A DNA stretch of 26,438 bases from an uncultured Taibaiella sp. (GCA_946886975.1 CAMPJV010000004.1:1-26438); one strand, 5' to 3'. Shown: positions 13,640 through 22,066, numbered from the stretch's first letter. A program made the numbers and translations. Notes: generated by a model from the letters alone, not told the origin.

Positions 13640-14599
13640 TTACGCTCCCTTGCCGTAATAAGCTATTTCTTCTATTCCCTCACTTGTTTTTGCACCACGA
13701 TACATACCCGCAGAATTAAAGCAGAAGTCGTGTAGCCCATTCTTGTCCACGGCTATCAGCCCACCCTCTCCGCCAAATCGCTTTAGCTTCTGGTTGACCA
13801 CGGTGTCACATGCTTCGTGCAATGAGAGTCCTTTGTACTCCATTAGGCAGGAAATATCATAGGCAACTACCGCTCGAAGAAAGTACTCACCATGCCCGGT
13901 ACACGAAATGGCGCAGGTAGCATTGTTGGCATAAGTACCAGCACCTATTACCGGACTATCTCCTATTCTGCCAAACCTTTTATTGGTCATCCCGCCTGTT
14001 GAGGTACCTGCTGCCAGGTTTCCATTTGCATCACATGCCACGGCTCCAATCGTTCCGAATTTATGATCAGTATTAGCTGCCACACCTTTCAAATTATCAT
14101 CCTTATGATCCAGCTGGTAGAAGTCACTATCCCTGATTGCTATCCACTGGTCGTATCGCTCTTTATTAAAGAAATACTCATCCGGAGCAAACTCCAGTCC
14201 CTGGTTCAGCGCAAACTCTCCTGCTCCTTTCCCGCTTAGGAACACGTGTCCTGAATGAAGCATTACCTCCCTCGCAAGCCTTATCGGGTTCTTTATATTC
14301 CTTACTCCTGCCACTCCCCCTGCTGACAGGTCTTTGCCATCCATGATAGCTGCGTCCATCTCGTGCAACCCTTTCTTGGTAAAAACAGATCCCCTTCCTG
14401 CATTAAAAAGCGGGTTGTCTTCCAGCACCACCATGGCCGCCACAACGGCATCCACAGATGATCCCCCACCTGAAAGCACGTCATACCCAGCCTCAAGTGA
14501 TTCGTGCAGACTGGTCCTGTATCGTTCCTCAAGTTCTTTACTCATCATGGCAGGTGTTATGTTTCCTGCTCCTCCATGTATCACCAGTGTAATGGCCAT
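13640..14599 (-). CDS. iaaA: isoaspartyl peptidase / L-asparaginase (Ntn hydrolase)
   Basis: This family is made as a precursor that cuts itself before a Thr, which then becomes the N-terminal nucleophile of the beta subunit. It removes isoaspartyl residues from peptides and hydrolyses asparagine. The 319-aa length is standard. The alpha part starts ITLVIHGGAGNI and contains SVDAVVAAMVVLEDNPLFNAGRGS; the cleavage site is HKFG|TIGAVACDANGNLAAGTSTGG with Thr 183 as nucleophile. The substrate-binding RIGDSPVIGAGTYA and the TGHGEYF motif follow. There is no signal peptide, so it should act in the cytoplasm. It is last in a - strand operon, 24 bases after the phosphoribosyltransferase gene. Confidence 0.92.
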   Translation of the reverse strand: MAITLVIHGGAGNITPAMMSKELEERYRTSLHESLEAGYDVLSGGGSSVDAVVAAMVVLEDNPLFNAGRGSVFTKKGLHEMDAAIMDGKDLSAGGVAGVRNIKNPIRLAREVMLHSGHVFLSGKGAGEFALNQGLEFAPDEYFFNKERYDQWIAIRDSDFYQLDHKDDNLKGVAANTDHKFGTIGAVACDANGNLAAGTSTGGMTNKRFGRIGDSPVIGAGTYANNATCAISCTGHGEYFLRAVVAYDISCLMEYKGLSLHEACDTVVNQKLKRFGGEGGLIAVDKNGLHDFCFNSAGMYRGAKTSEGIEEIAYYGKGA

Positions 14600-14623
14600 T
14601 GCTCTATGTTTCTTAGTTGTATT

Positions 14624-15121
14624 TTATTGTAGATATGCTGCGGTTATCGCCTCTCCTTCACACACCACTTCTATATGTTCCTGCAGAGTTGTCGCTACCG
14701 AATGTCCCACTATGTCCGCAGAAACAGGATAGGATTTATGCTTCCTATCCACCAGCACAGCTACTAGTATCCTCTTCAGTTCATAGGATAACACCGACCT
14801 GATCCCGTAGAGCAAAGTCTTTCCGCTATTAGCTACGTCGTCTACTATAACTATTGACTTACCTGTAAGATCTTCTTTCAGCTCAGCTGCACTTGCTAAC
14901 AGATCCTTTTTATTCATCCTGATCGTCAGAACCTCTACCTTGATTTTGCTTATCTCGCCCAGTCTTCTTGCGAGATCTTTCGCCACAGCTATTCCGGAGC
15001 CTTCAATGCCTATAAGTGTAATCTCAGTTTCCTTGCTATTGTGCTCCCATATCTCATAGGCCATCCGCCGCAGCTTCCAGTTGATGCGTTCTTTGTTCAG
15101 GATAAGTATCTTCTTTGCCAT
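14624..15121 (-). CDS. PyrR-like phosphoribosyltransferase
   Basis: The 165-aa product has the type I phosphoribosyltransferase fold with the PRPP-binding motif IVIVDDVANSGKTLL (VDDVANSGKT at 93-102) and the upstream loop LIGIEGSGIAVAKDLARRL. Size and order of motifs resemble PyrR/uracil or hypoxanthine phosphoribosyltransferases, but the hood region is not diagnostic and the base substrate cannot be read. It lies 7 bases after an ABC-type permease gene and 24 bases before the isoaspartyl peptidase, so the three are probably translated from one message. A pyr leader or attenuator was not seen, so I do not call it pyrR. Confidence 0.82.
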   Translation of the reverse strand: MAKKILILNKERINWKLRRMAYEIWEHNSKETEITLIGIEGSGIAVAKDLARRLGEISKIKVEVLTIRMNKKDLLASAAELKEDLTGKSIVIVDDVANSGKTLLYGIRSVLSYELKRILVAVLVDRKHKSYPVSADIVGHSVATTLQEHIEVVCEGEAITAAYLQ

Positions 15122-15128
15122 AGTAGTT

Positions 15129-16382
15129 TTAGTTTGATCTGATTGCTACAACTGGATCTAATTTCGACGCTGCTCTTGCTGGTATATACCCCGCCAGCAC
15201 GCCTACAAACGCCGAGATGCCAACTCCTACCAGGAAGTTCTTCACCGACAGCGCTATTGGGGTATCAAATCCATAGGTCATTAATAAACTAAGCAGTAAG
15301 ACTATCACTATTCCTATCATCCCGCCAGTCATGCAAAGCGTAATCGCCTCAACCAGGAACTCCATCAGTATACTTCCGGGCTTTGCACCGATTGCTTTTT
15401 TAAGTCCTATGATCTTTGTCCGCTCTTTTACGGTCACAAACATAATATTTGCTATCCCAAATCCTCCTACCAGCAAGGAAAATCCTGCGATCACCCAGCC
15501 CACTACGTTGATGGTGCCAAACAATATATCCAGCCGCTCTGTTATCTGGCTAAGCTGGTTTATTGCAAAGTCATTCGGTTGACCCGGCCTCACCTTCCGC
15601 TGTCGCCGTAGCGCTCCCTCCACCTCATACTTCAGGTCTTCAAGGCTCTTCCCGGGTCTCGCCTTCACCACCAGGAATGGGTCATAGTTCAGCGACTGGA
15701 GGTCAAACATATTGCCAGCGGTATAGTAGGGATAAACCACTCCATGATCAAAGTCAAAGCCAGCCATATTCTGCCCCACCTTTTTCATTACACCTACTAC
15801 TGCAAGCCGCTTCCCCTTTACTGTAATGTGTTCACCAACAGGATCAATACTGCCGAAAAGGTCCTTCTGCACGGCATCACCGATTACTGTCACCGCGGTA
15901 CCACCAGCTATCTCTGAGGCACTGAGATATCTGCCGCTCTGGATCTCAATGTTTTGCACTTTATCAAAGTCCTGCATCACTGCATAGCCGGCGATTCCCT
16001 CCAGCTCCTGTGCCTCGTGTTTTACGCTCATTCCGTTTACCGGCAGACAAAGTGTTACCAATTCTGCTCCGGGTACGTTCTTCTCTACCGCCCTTACTTC
16101 GCTTGGTGTCATACTTGGCCTCCGCAGGAACTCCCACCACTTATACTCTCCTCCTTCATCCATCCAGGGCCACCGGTTTATATAGAGTACATCACTTCCC
16201 AGGGTAGACATCTCTTTTTTAATATTCCCTTTCATGCTGTCCAGCACTGTGAGCACGGCAATGATGCAAAATATACCTATTGTGATGCCGAGTAGTGAAA
16301 GAAAGGTGCGTAGCTTGTTCACCCTAAGCTCCTGTAAAGCCTGCGAAATACTGGTTATGATTAGCTGCCCCTTGTGAGTCAT
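15129..16382 (-). CDS. MacB/FtsX-family ABC transporter permease
   Basis: The 417-aa protein has the four-helix MacB layout. One helix near residues 29-50 (LRTFLSLLGITIGIFCIIAV) is followed by a large periplasmic domain (about 55-285). Three C-terminal helices follow (about 290-415), with the conserved FGIANIMFVTVKERTKIIGLKKAIGA coupling segment and the terminal IPARAASKLDPVVAIR. Such permeases work with a separate ATPase to drive lipoprotein or peptide export by a mechanotransmission mechanism. No ATPase gene lies in this window, so the partner must be elsewhere. It is the first gene of the three-gene - strand operon and is divergent from an MFS transporter gene. Confidence 0.88.
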   Translation of the reverse strand: MTHKGQLIITSISQALQELRVNKLRTFLSLLGITIGIFCIIAVLTVLDSMKGNIKKEMSTLGSDVLYINRWPWMDEGGEYKWWEFLRRPSMTPSEVRAVEKNVPGAELVTLCLPVNGMSVKHEAQELEGIAGYAVMQDFDKVQNIEIQSGRYLSASEIAGGTAVTVIGDAVQKDLFGSIDPVGEHITVKGKRLAVVGVMKKVGQNMAGFDFDHGVVYPYYTAGNMFDLQSLNYDPFLVVKARPGKSLEDLKYEVEGALRRQRKVRPGQPNDFAINQLSQITERLDILFGTINVVGWVIAGFSLLVGGFGIANIMFVTVKERTKIIGLKKAIGAKPGSILMEFLVEAITLCMTGGMIGIVIVLLLSLLMTYGFDTPIALSVKNFLVGVGISAFVGVLAGYIPARAASKLDPVVAIRSN

Positions 16383-16483
16383 GCAATAACAAATTTAAAC
16401 CTTGTTTTGCTGTTCTTTCGTCTTATTTATTCTCTCTTGAGCCGTATGTGGTGTATAATTCTACCTATCACATAGAGCCGGAT

Positions 16484-17785
16484 ATGATAAATTTGTCCAC
16501 CTTAAAGAAAGACCCCTTGCGTTTTGCCATCAGGTTCCTGCTGAAAAATAAAGTCCTCAATTACCCTAATTTCAGAAAGTACCTGACCCTGCGTGTTTCA
16601 CTTATCCTCGCCCTGAACATGCAGATGACTATTATTAGCTATATGCTTTACCAGCTTACGCATGACGAGCTTTCTCTCGGCTTGCTCGGCCTTGCTGAGG
16701 TTATTCCCGCTATCGGCTTCTCTCTTTTCTCCGGCCACTTCGTAGATCAGAAGGAAAAGAGAGGGCTGTTGGTTAAATGCGTCGTGGGCTATCTCCTGCT
16801 GTCAGCTTTCTTCCTTACCCTGGCGTTACCGGATACGCAAAGTTCATTAGGAGTCAGTACCGTCACCTGGCTCATCTACGCAGGTGTATTCATCGGTGGT
16901 GCCTTGCGGGCGTTTCTGAGTCCTTCCAACTTTGCACTGCTGGGCATGGTAGTCCCAAGGCGCTTGTATGCAAATGCCACTACTTGGAGCAGCACCGCCT
17001 GGCAGTCAGGCGCAGTTATCGGGCCGCTCCTTGGTGGTGCAATGATTGCACTCAGTGGCTTCGAAATAAGCCTGTTCAGCGTCTTTCTTGTAGAGGTAGT
17101 TTCATTAATAGCGATTCTCATGATCCCTCCTCAAAATATTATCAAGAAGGAGAAAGAGCCAATGATGAAGAGCCTTAGCGAAGGTCTTCGGTTCGTGTTC
17201 AACTCTCAGGTCATCCTGGCCGCTTTGGCGCTGGATATGTTCGCTGTCCTCTTTGGAGGTGCGGTCGCCCTGCTCCCCATCTTTGCTGACGACATTCTGA
17301 AAGTAGGCGAAGTAGGCTATGGCTGGCTGCGTGCAGCGCCGGGCATTGGTTCCATCATTACTTTGCTCATTCTTTCTTTTGTTCCGCTCAAAAAGAACCC
17401 CGGCATCAAGCTCCTCCTCAGCATCGCCGGCTTCGGCATCACCACCATAGTCTTCGGCCTCTCCACTTCCTTTGTCCTATCCTTCGTTATGCTCACCTTA
17501 GGCGGCTTGTTCGATGCTGTCAGTGTGGTCATCCGCGGCACTATCCTTCAGCTCTATACTCCGGACGCTATGCGAGGACGGGTGGCAGCCGTCAATACCA
17601 TGTTCATCAGTTCTTCCAATGAGTTGGGAGCGTTAGAAAGCGGAGTCACGGCACGTCTCATGGGTACCGTTCCTGCAGTAGTGTTCGGAGGGGTTATGAC
17701 AATGATCGTGGTAGCTGCTACTTATGTCAGGGCACCCATTCTCAAAGTCCTCAAGCTCGATCCTAATGCCAGGGATAAAACATAA
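16484..17785 (+). CDS. MFS transporter (EntS-like)
   Basis: The protein has about twelve membrane helices. The N-terminal pattern (FRKYLTLRVSLILALNMQMT, then FSGHFVDQKEKRGLLVKC) and the loop VVPRRLYANATTWSSTAWQSGAVIGPLLGG are typical of the EntS/MFS_3 branch, whose members export siderophores or drugs. ATG at 16484 gives 433 aa; an upstream GTG at 16448 would add 12 residues. The 3' end overlaps the opposite-strand DUF486 gene by 23 bases. A TonB receptor lies in the same neighbourhood, but 5.5 kb away with other genes between, so a shared substrate is not established. The codons are markedly C-rich, unlike the + strand genes at the left of the window. Confidence 0.85.
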   Translation: MINLSTLKKDPLRFAIRFLLKNKVLNYPNFRKYLTLRVSLILALNMQMTIISYMLYQLTHDELSLGLLGLAEVIPAIGFSLFSGHFVDQKEKRGLLVKCVVGYLLLSAFFLTLALPDTQSSLGVSTVTWLIYAGVFIGGALRAFLSPSNFALLGMVVPRRLYANATTWSSTAWQSGAVIGPLLGGAMIALSGFEISLFSVFLVEVVSLIAILMIPPQNIIKKEKEPMMKSLSEGLRFVFNSQVILAALALDMFAVLFGGAVALLPIFADDILKVGEVGYGWLRAAPGIGSIITLLILSFVPLKKNPGIKLLLSIAGFGITTIVFGLSTSFVLSFVMLTLGGLFDAVSVVIRGTILQLYTPDAMRGRVAAVNTMFISSSNELGALESGVTARLMGTVPAVVFGGVMTMIVVAATYVRAPILKVLKLDPNARDKT

Positions 17786-18107
17786 AAAACACCGCTCCCA
17801 ATATTAGTGCGAATGCAACTATATAGTTCCACCTCAGCGGTTCATTGAGCACCAGCACAGCGAATACACAAAACACAACGAGGGAGATAACCTCCTGAAC
17901 TGTCTTAAGCTGAAACGGACTGTATCCTTCCTGAAGCCCATATCTGTTATTAGCCGGCACCATAAAGAGGTATTCAAAGAAAGCTATCCCCCAGCTGAGC
18001 AGTATCAGCTTAAACAGTGGCATGTTCGTGGTGTCTTTCTTCAGGTGCCCATACCATGCATAGGTCATAAAGCAGTTCGACACCAGCAGGCAAACGATAG
18101 TTCTCAT
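17763..18107 (-). CDS. DUF486 (DMT-type) small membrane protein
   Basis: The 114-aa protein has four membrane helices. It carries the DUF486 signature: TYAWYGHLK near the N-terminus, the centre SWGIAFFEYLFMVPANNRYG, then LKTVQEVISLVVFCVFAVLVLNEPLRWNY and a final helix. The family belongs to the drug/metabolite transporter superfamily, and half-size members are thought to act as dimers; the substrate is unknown. The coding region ends inside the convergent MFS gene (23-base overlap). It starts back to back with the small hydrophilic gene at 18191. Confidence 0.85.
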   Translation of the reverse strand: MRTIVCLLVSNCFMTYAWYGHLKKDTTNMPLFKLILLSWGIAFFEYLFMVPANNRYGLQEGYSPFQLKTVQEVISLVVFCVFAVLVLNEPLRWNYIVAFALILGAVFFMFYPWH

Positions 18108-18151
18108 TCTCTACCCTTCGTTAAAAAAGTAAAGGTATTCTTCCCGAGGCA

Positions 18152-18159
18152 TATCTTTT
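18152..18159 (+). promoter_or_regulatory. candidate -7 promoter element (TATCTTTT)
   Basis: TATCTTTT matches seven of eight positions of TAnnTTTG and would start transcription near 18166, about 25 bases before the ATG at 18191. No -33 element was seen. Confidence 0.35.
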
Positions 18160-18190
18160 ATACTCATAAAGGCAATAAAATCTATCTGTT

Positions 18191-18379
18191 ATGAGAAGCG
18201 ACAATAAGAATACCGGACGACAATCAGGAAAAGAGAATAAGGAAAAAACAAAAGTGAGTAGCAACACTCAGGACCTTGATAGGCTTTCCCGCAACGCCGA
18301 AAAGGAGCGTACCCGCAAGCCGGGCAGCCAGAGCAATTCATCTAAGCAGGGCAATAACGGCCGTGGCGGAGGAAAATAA
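18191..18379 (+). CDS. small hydrophilic disordered protein
   Basis: The 62-aa product is made almost wholly of Lys, Arg, Asn, Ser, Gln, Gly and Glu (for example MRSDNKNTGRQSGKENKEKT, ending GNNGRGGGK). It has no hydrophobic segment and should be intrinsically disordered. The glycine-rich basic end would suit binding to nucleic acid or a stress-type hydrophilin role, but this is only an inference from composition. It has a candidate promoter upstream and a strong terminator 16 bases after the stop, so it is probably a single-gene unit. No family is recognised. Confidence 0.6.
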   Translation: MRSDNKNTGRQSGKENKEKTKVSSNTQDLDRLSRNAEKERTRKPGSQSNSSKQGNNGRGGGK

Positions 18380-18394
18380 CACTATTAAATAAGA

Positions 18395-18428
18395 AAGCCC
18401 GTTCAGTTCCGAACGGGCTTACCTTTTT
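18395..18428. terminator. bidirectional rho-independent terminator
   Basis: A perfect 10-bp stem (AAGCCCGTTC at 18395-18404, GAACGGGCTT at 18411-18420) with a 6-base loop is followed on the + strand by ACCTTTTT and on the - strand by TCTTATTT. It lies between two convergent genes and probably serves both. Confidence 0.85.
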
Positions 18429-18440
18429 GTTTGTTTTATT

Positions 18441-18806
18441 CTATTTTCTTGTAGCAGCCTTGTATTTCGCAGCCTGCTCATCGTTTAGCTTCTGCATAAG
18501 CGTATTCACTCTGAACTCTTCTATCCCTGCTAAAGTCTTTTCCTTATCCGCACCGCCGCCTGCTTTTATGATCTCGCTTCTGTGAGCAAGAGTTAGGTTC
18601 ATGTTGTATATGTCTTGCTTTTGGGCATCCGTCAGGCCAACGAGTTTGTCCAGCTCATCTGTTTGCTTTTTTGCAATAGCCTCTGCTGGTTTTACTTCAG
18701 CTTTTGCGCTTTCAGCGGCCTTGTCGGCGGTCACCTTCTGGTCTTGTGCATTCACAGAAGTCGCTGTTGCAATGAAAAGGGCCAATACGACTGTAAGTTT
18801 TTTCAT
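18441..18806 (-). CDS. periplasmic Spy/CpxP-like small protein
   Basis: The 121-aa product has a signal peptide (MKKLTVVLALFIATATSVNA, cleaved before QDQKV). A Lys/Ala/Glu-rich helical stretch follows, and then a pair of helices with LVGLTDAQKQDIYNMNLTLA and VNTLMQKLNDEQAAKYKAAT. The LT-x-x-Q and L-x-x-EQ-x-x-K-Y patterns are those of Spy/CpxP-related proteins, periplasmic helical chaperones or stress sensors. The match is at motif level only. The gene ends 13 bases from a shared terminator, and it lies just downstream of clpB on the same strand with a terminator between. Confidence 0.7.
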   Translation of the reverse strand: MKKLTVVLALFIATATSVNAQDQKVTADKAAESAKAEVKPAEAIAKKQTDELDKLVGLTDAQKQDIYNMNLTLAHRSEIIKAGGGADKEKTLAGIEEFRVNTLMQKLNDEQAAKYKAATRK

Positions 18807-18869
18807 TATTGCTTGAGTTTTGAATTATCAGAATGAATTTGATGTTCAATATAAGCATTTTATGTCAAT

Positions 18870-18896
18870 AAAAAAAGGGCATCCTTCCGGATGCCC
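18870..18896 (-). terminator. rho-independent terminator of clpB
   Basis: GGGCATCC (18877-18884) and GGATGCCC (18889-18896) form a perfect 8-bp stem with a TTCC loop, followed on the - strand by seven T. It starts five bases after the clpB stop codon. Confidence 0.92.
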
Positions 18897-18901
18897 GCTT
18901 C

Positions 18902-21529
18902 TTATACCCTTTCGGTCCTTGTCTTATTAGCCTCATTCCTCATCACCACTACTCCGTCAAACACGTCTATCAGCACTGGTTTTGCCTTGTCTATCTCGCC
19001 TCCTATTATCTTTCGGCTAAGCATATTGATTATATCTTTCTGTATTACTCTCTTTAGCGGACGAGCTCCATATTGCGGATCAAAGCCTTTCTGAGACAGG
19101 TAGTCCAGGGCGTAGTCCGTGAACTGCAGGTCTATTCCTTGTTCCGCCACTTGCTTCTGCAGGTTCTGAAGCTGAATTTTGATAATTCCTTTTATCTCTT
19201 TCCTCATCAGCGGGTGGAACATAATAACGTCGTCCACTCGGTTCAGGAATTCAGGACGCAAGGTCTGTCTCAGCAGGTCCATCACCTGTTCTCTCGTTCC
19301 TTCCACTACAGTGTCTATATCTTTCCCTTCCAGGTCTGCAAAGTTCTCCTGTATTATATGGCTGCCCATATTAGAGGTCATAATTATGATAGTGTTCTTG
19401 AAGTTCACCACCCTGCCCTTGTTGTCGGTAAGTCTTCCATCGTCCAGCACCTGTAGCAAAACGTTGAATGTATCCGGGTGTGCTTTCTCTATCTCGTCCA
19501 GCAGTATCACGGAATAAGGCTTCCGCCTTACGGCCTCGGTCAGCTGGCCGCCTTCTTCATATCCCACATATCCCGGAGGTGCACCCACCAGCCTGCTCAC
19601 GCTATGCTTCTCCTGGTATTCACTCATGTCTATTCGGGTCATCATACTGTCGTCGTCAAACAACACCTCAGCCAGCGCCTTTGCCAGCTCTGTTTTACCC
19701 ACACCTGTCGTACCCAGGAATATGAATGATCCTATGGGCCTTCTCGGGTCTTGCAACCCTGCTCTACCTCTTCTTATCGCGTCAGCTACTGCCTCAATAG
19801 CCTCCGCCTGGCCTACCACTCTCTTATGCAGTTCTTCCTCCAGGTGCAGTAGCTTCTCTCTTTCGCTTTGCAGCATTCTCTGCACAGGTATACCTGTCGC
19901 CTTCGCCACGTTCTCTGCTATATCTTCCGCATCCACTTCTTCTTTCAGTAGACGCTTGCGCTGACTATCCGTCTCATGCAGTTGAGTGGTGTACTCCTTC
20001 ACTTTCGCCTCTTCTTCCTTCACCTTACCATATCGTATCTCTGCCACCTTGCCATAGTCACCTTCACGCTCGGCCTTCTCTGCTTCCTGCTTCAAGTGTT
20101 CTATACTGTTCTTCGCCTGGTTTATCTTGTCCACCAGTTCCTTTTCCTCCAGCCACTTAGCTTTCAGTGTGTCGCGCTCTACGTTCAGTAGCGATATCTC
20201 CTGGCTCAGTTGCTTCAGCTTATCTTCATCATTCTCTCGCTTAATAGCTTCTCTTTCTATCTCCAGTTGCCTTATCCTTCTTTCCAGCTCGTCCAGTTCC
20301 TCGGGCATGGAGTTCAGCTCCAGTTTCAGCTTCGCCGCACTCTCATCTATCAGATCTATCGCCTTATCCGGCAGGAATCTATCAGTTATATACCTATGCG
20401 ATAGTTCCACTGCTGCAATAATAGCCTCGTCCTTTATCCTCACCTGGTGGTGGTTCTCATACCTTTCCTTTAGCCCTCGCAAAATGGATATAGCATCTTC
20501 CGGTGATGGTTCATCCACCAGCACCTTCTGAAATCTTCTCTCCAGCGCCTTGTCCTTTTCAAAGTACTTCTGGTATTCATTCAATGTGGTCGCACCTATG
20601 GCTCTGAGTTCTCCTCTTGCCAATGCGGGCTTCAATATGTTAGCCGCGTCCATTGCTCCTTCCATCGCACCCGCACCTATCAGTGTATGTATCTCGTCTA
20701 TAAAGAGAATGATCTCGCCGTCACTCTCCGCAACTTCCTTTACTACTCCCTTCAGCCTTTCCTCAAAATCACCTCTGTACTTCGCACCCGCCATCAGCGC
20801 ACCCATATCAAGACCGTAGATTATCTTGCTCTTCAAGTTGTCGGGCACGTCACCGTTGATGATCCTGTGCGCCAGTCCCTCTACAATTGCTGTCTTACCT
20901 ACCCCGGGCTCACCTACCAATATCGGGTTGTTCTTCGATCTCCTGGAGAGTATATGCAGCGTCCTTCTTATCTCTTCATCTCTTCCTATCACCGGGTCCA
21001 GCTTTCCATCGCTGGCCATCTCGTTCAGGTTCTTACCATATCGCTGTAGCGCATGGTACTGTTGGTCTGTTGTCTGCGATCCAACGGTACTTCCCTTCCT
21101 TAGTTCCTTTATAGCAGCCACCAATCCCTTCTCCGTCAGCCCTGCATCCTTCAGTATCTTGGCTGCGTCGTCATTTACTTTTAAGATGCCTATCAGCAGA
21201 TGTTCAGGAGTAATAAACTCATCCCCGAATTCCTTCAGTACGGCTCCTGCTCTCAATATCACGTTATTCCCCTCCCTGCTGATATTCTGCGCCGGTTCTC
21301 CTCCTTGCAGTTTTGGAAGGTTGCTTATCAGTTCCTCAAGCTTCTTCTCTACAAAGCCAATGTTTACATTATTCTTCTTCAGCAGGTATTGTATCGGCCC
21401 TTCATTGTCGTTCAGCAATGCCTTCAGCAGGTGAGCCGTTTCAATATTTGGGTTCTCGCTATTAAATGCCAGTTGCTGTGCCTGCTGCAGCAGTTCCTGT
21501 GCTTTTATGGTTAAGTTGTTCAGACTCAT
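18902..21529 (-). CDS. clpB: ATP-dependent disaggregase ClpB
   Basis: ClpB is a hexameric AAA+ chaperone of the cytoplasm that pulls polypeptides out of aggregates together with DnaK. The 875-aa length is standard. The N-terminal Clp repeat domain covers about residues 1-145 (ELLQQAQQLA ... ITPEHLLIGIL). NBD1 has Walker A GEPGVGKT at 206-213 and Walker B IILFIDEIHTLIGAG. The coiled-coil middle domain that separates ClpB from ClpA/C lies at about 400-530. NBD2 has Walker A GTTGVGKT at 606-613, then VILLDEIEKAHPD and GARPLKRVIQKDI near the end. ATG at 21529 gives the expected MSLNNLTIKAQELL start. No CIRCE or similar heat-shock site was recognised upstream, only a T-rich stretch. Confidence 0.97.
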   Translation of the reverse strand: MSLNNLTIKAQELLQQAQQLAFNSENPNIETAHLLKALLNDNEGPIQYLLKKNNVNIGFVEKKLEELISNLPKLQGGEPAQNISREGNNVILRAGAVLKEFGDEFITPEHLLIGILKVNDDAAKILKDAGLTEKGLVAAIKELRKGSTVGSQTTDQQYHALQRYGKNLNEMASDGKLDPVIGRDEEIRRTLHILSRRSKNNPILVGEPGVGKTAIVEGLAHRIINGDVPDNLKSKIIYGLDMGALMAGAKYRGDFEERLKGVVKEVAESDGEIILFIDEIHTLIGAGAMEGAMDAANILKPALARGELRAIGATTLNEYQKYFEKDKALERRFQKVLVDEPSPEDAISILRGLKERYENHHQVRIKDEAIIAAVELSHRYITDRFLPDKAIDLIDESAAKLKLELNSMPEELDELERRIRQLEIEREAIKRENDEDKLKQLSQEISLLNVERDTLKAKWLEEKELVDKINQAKNSIEHLKQEAEKAEREGDYGKVAEIRYGKVKEEEAKVKEYTTQLHETDSQRKRLLKEEVDAEDIAENVAKATGIPVQRMLQSEREKLLHLEEELHKRVVGQAEAIEAVADAIRRGRAGLQDPRRPIGSFIFLGTTGVGKTELAKALAEVLFDDDSMMTRIDMSEYQEKHSVSRLVGAPPGYVGYEEGGQLTEAVRRKPYSVILLDEIEKAHPDTFNVLLQVLDDGRLTDNKGRVVNFKNTIIIMTSNMGSHIIQENFADLEGKDIDTVVEGTREQVMDLLRQTLRPEFLNRVDDVIMFHPLMRKEIKGIIKIQLQNLQKQVAEQGIDLQFTDYALDYLSQKGFDPQYGARPLKRVIQKDIINMLSRKIIGGEIDKAKPVLIDVFDGVVVMRNEANKTRTERV

Positions 21530-21821
21530 CTTTCTTTAGTTTTTTGTTTCGGTTTTTTTCCAGTCCCCTCCCCGGCAGTCATGATCTTCCGGCTTGTTAC
21601 ACTGGTACTTTACCCTTCTCCAACAATTAATCCAACCCGTTCTTTCAGTAATTCTGACACAAGAATCCTTCCGTCAATGTCATTTAGACTCAATCCATTA
21701 CAACTACCTGCATTTATTTCAGGATGAATCAACAATAAATGACGTACTGTCCACCTCCCGCTCTTCTTTGCTTCTGCCCTTCCGGTTCACCTCATCATCC
21801 CGGTCCTTTCAATGGCTCTTG

Positions 21822-21994
21822 AGTGCTTCGTCAGTGCTTTCCATACGGGCCAGATACGGGGTATATACGGGATATATACGGGCTAAATACGGGGTAAATA
21901 CGGAGTAACAAGGGATCTGCTACGCCTTTGCTACCAATCTCCACCGAAGCTGCACCCTCTCTGCTCCCTCTTTGCTCTTCTCCAGCCTTCTCAT
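21822..21994 (-). repeat. 11-bp-period intergenic array, locus 2
   Basis: On the + strand, TACG cores recur exactly every 11 bases at 21844, 21855, 21866, 21877, 21888 and 21899. Two AGTGCTT units (21822, 21833) precede them in the same phase. After an 8-base step, 11-base units beginning with TGC or its variants start at 21918, 21929, 21940, 21951, 21962 and 21973. Read on the - strand this is a block of units ending AGCA/TGCA, then units ending CCGTA (TTTACCCCGTA, TTTAGCCCGTA, TATACCCCGTA), then TATGGAAAGC. That is the same order as locus 1 near 4820. It is not a CRISPR because there are no spacers. Confidence 0.85.
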
Positions 21995-22066
21995 TAAAAT
22001 GCTCCGTCGCAATTGCAAATCCCTCGTTAACAACTTGCAATCCTCCCGTTAACCGGTCCTTTTTTC

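Noticed and set aside
8222..13640. Search for a dif site in the skew-change region
   Set aside because: No 28-bp sequence resembling known XerCD sites was found by eye. The 11423-11441 palindrome lacks the TTATGT-type half-site.
16445..16474. Inverted repeat TATGTG...CACATA ahead of the EntS-like gene
   Set aside because: Only six base pairs with an 18-base gap, so chance is likely.
19073..21514. Many + strand frames opposite clpB
   Set aside because: They are antisense shadows of clpB. Their Ser/Leu/Phe-rich composition is explained by reversed Glu/Lys/Asp codons.
21822..21994. Considered as a CRISPR array
   Set aside because: Units of 11 bases follow each other without spacers, and no cas genes are present.
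21831..22040. 69-codon - strand frame through the 11-bp array
   Set aside because: The period of 11 keeps long frames open by chance. The product is repeat-derived (LRIYPVFSPYISRIYPV).
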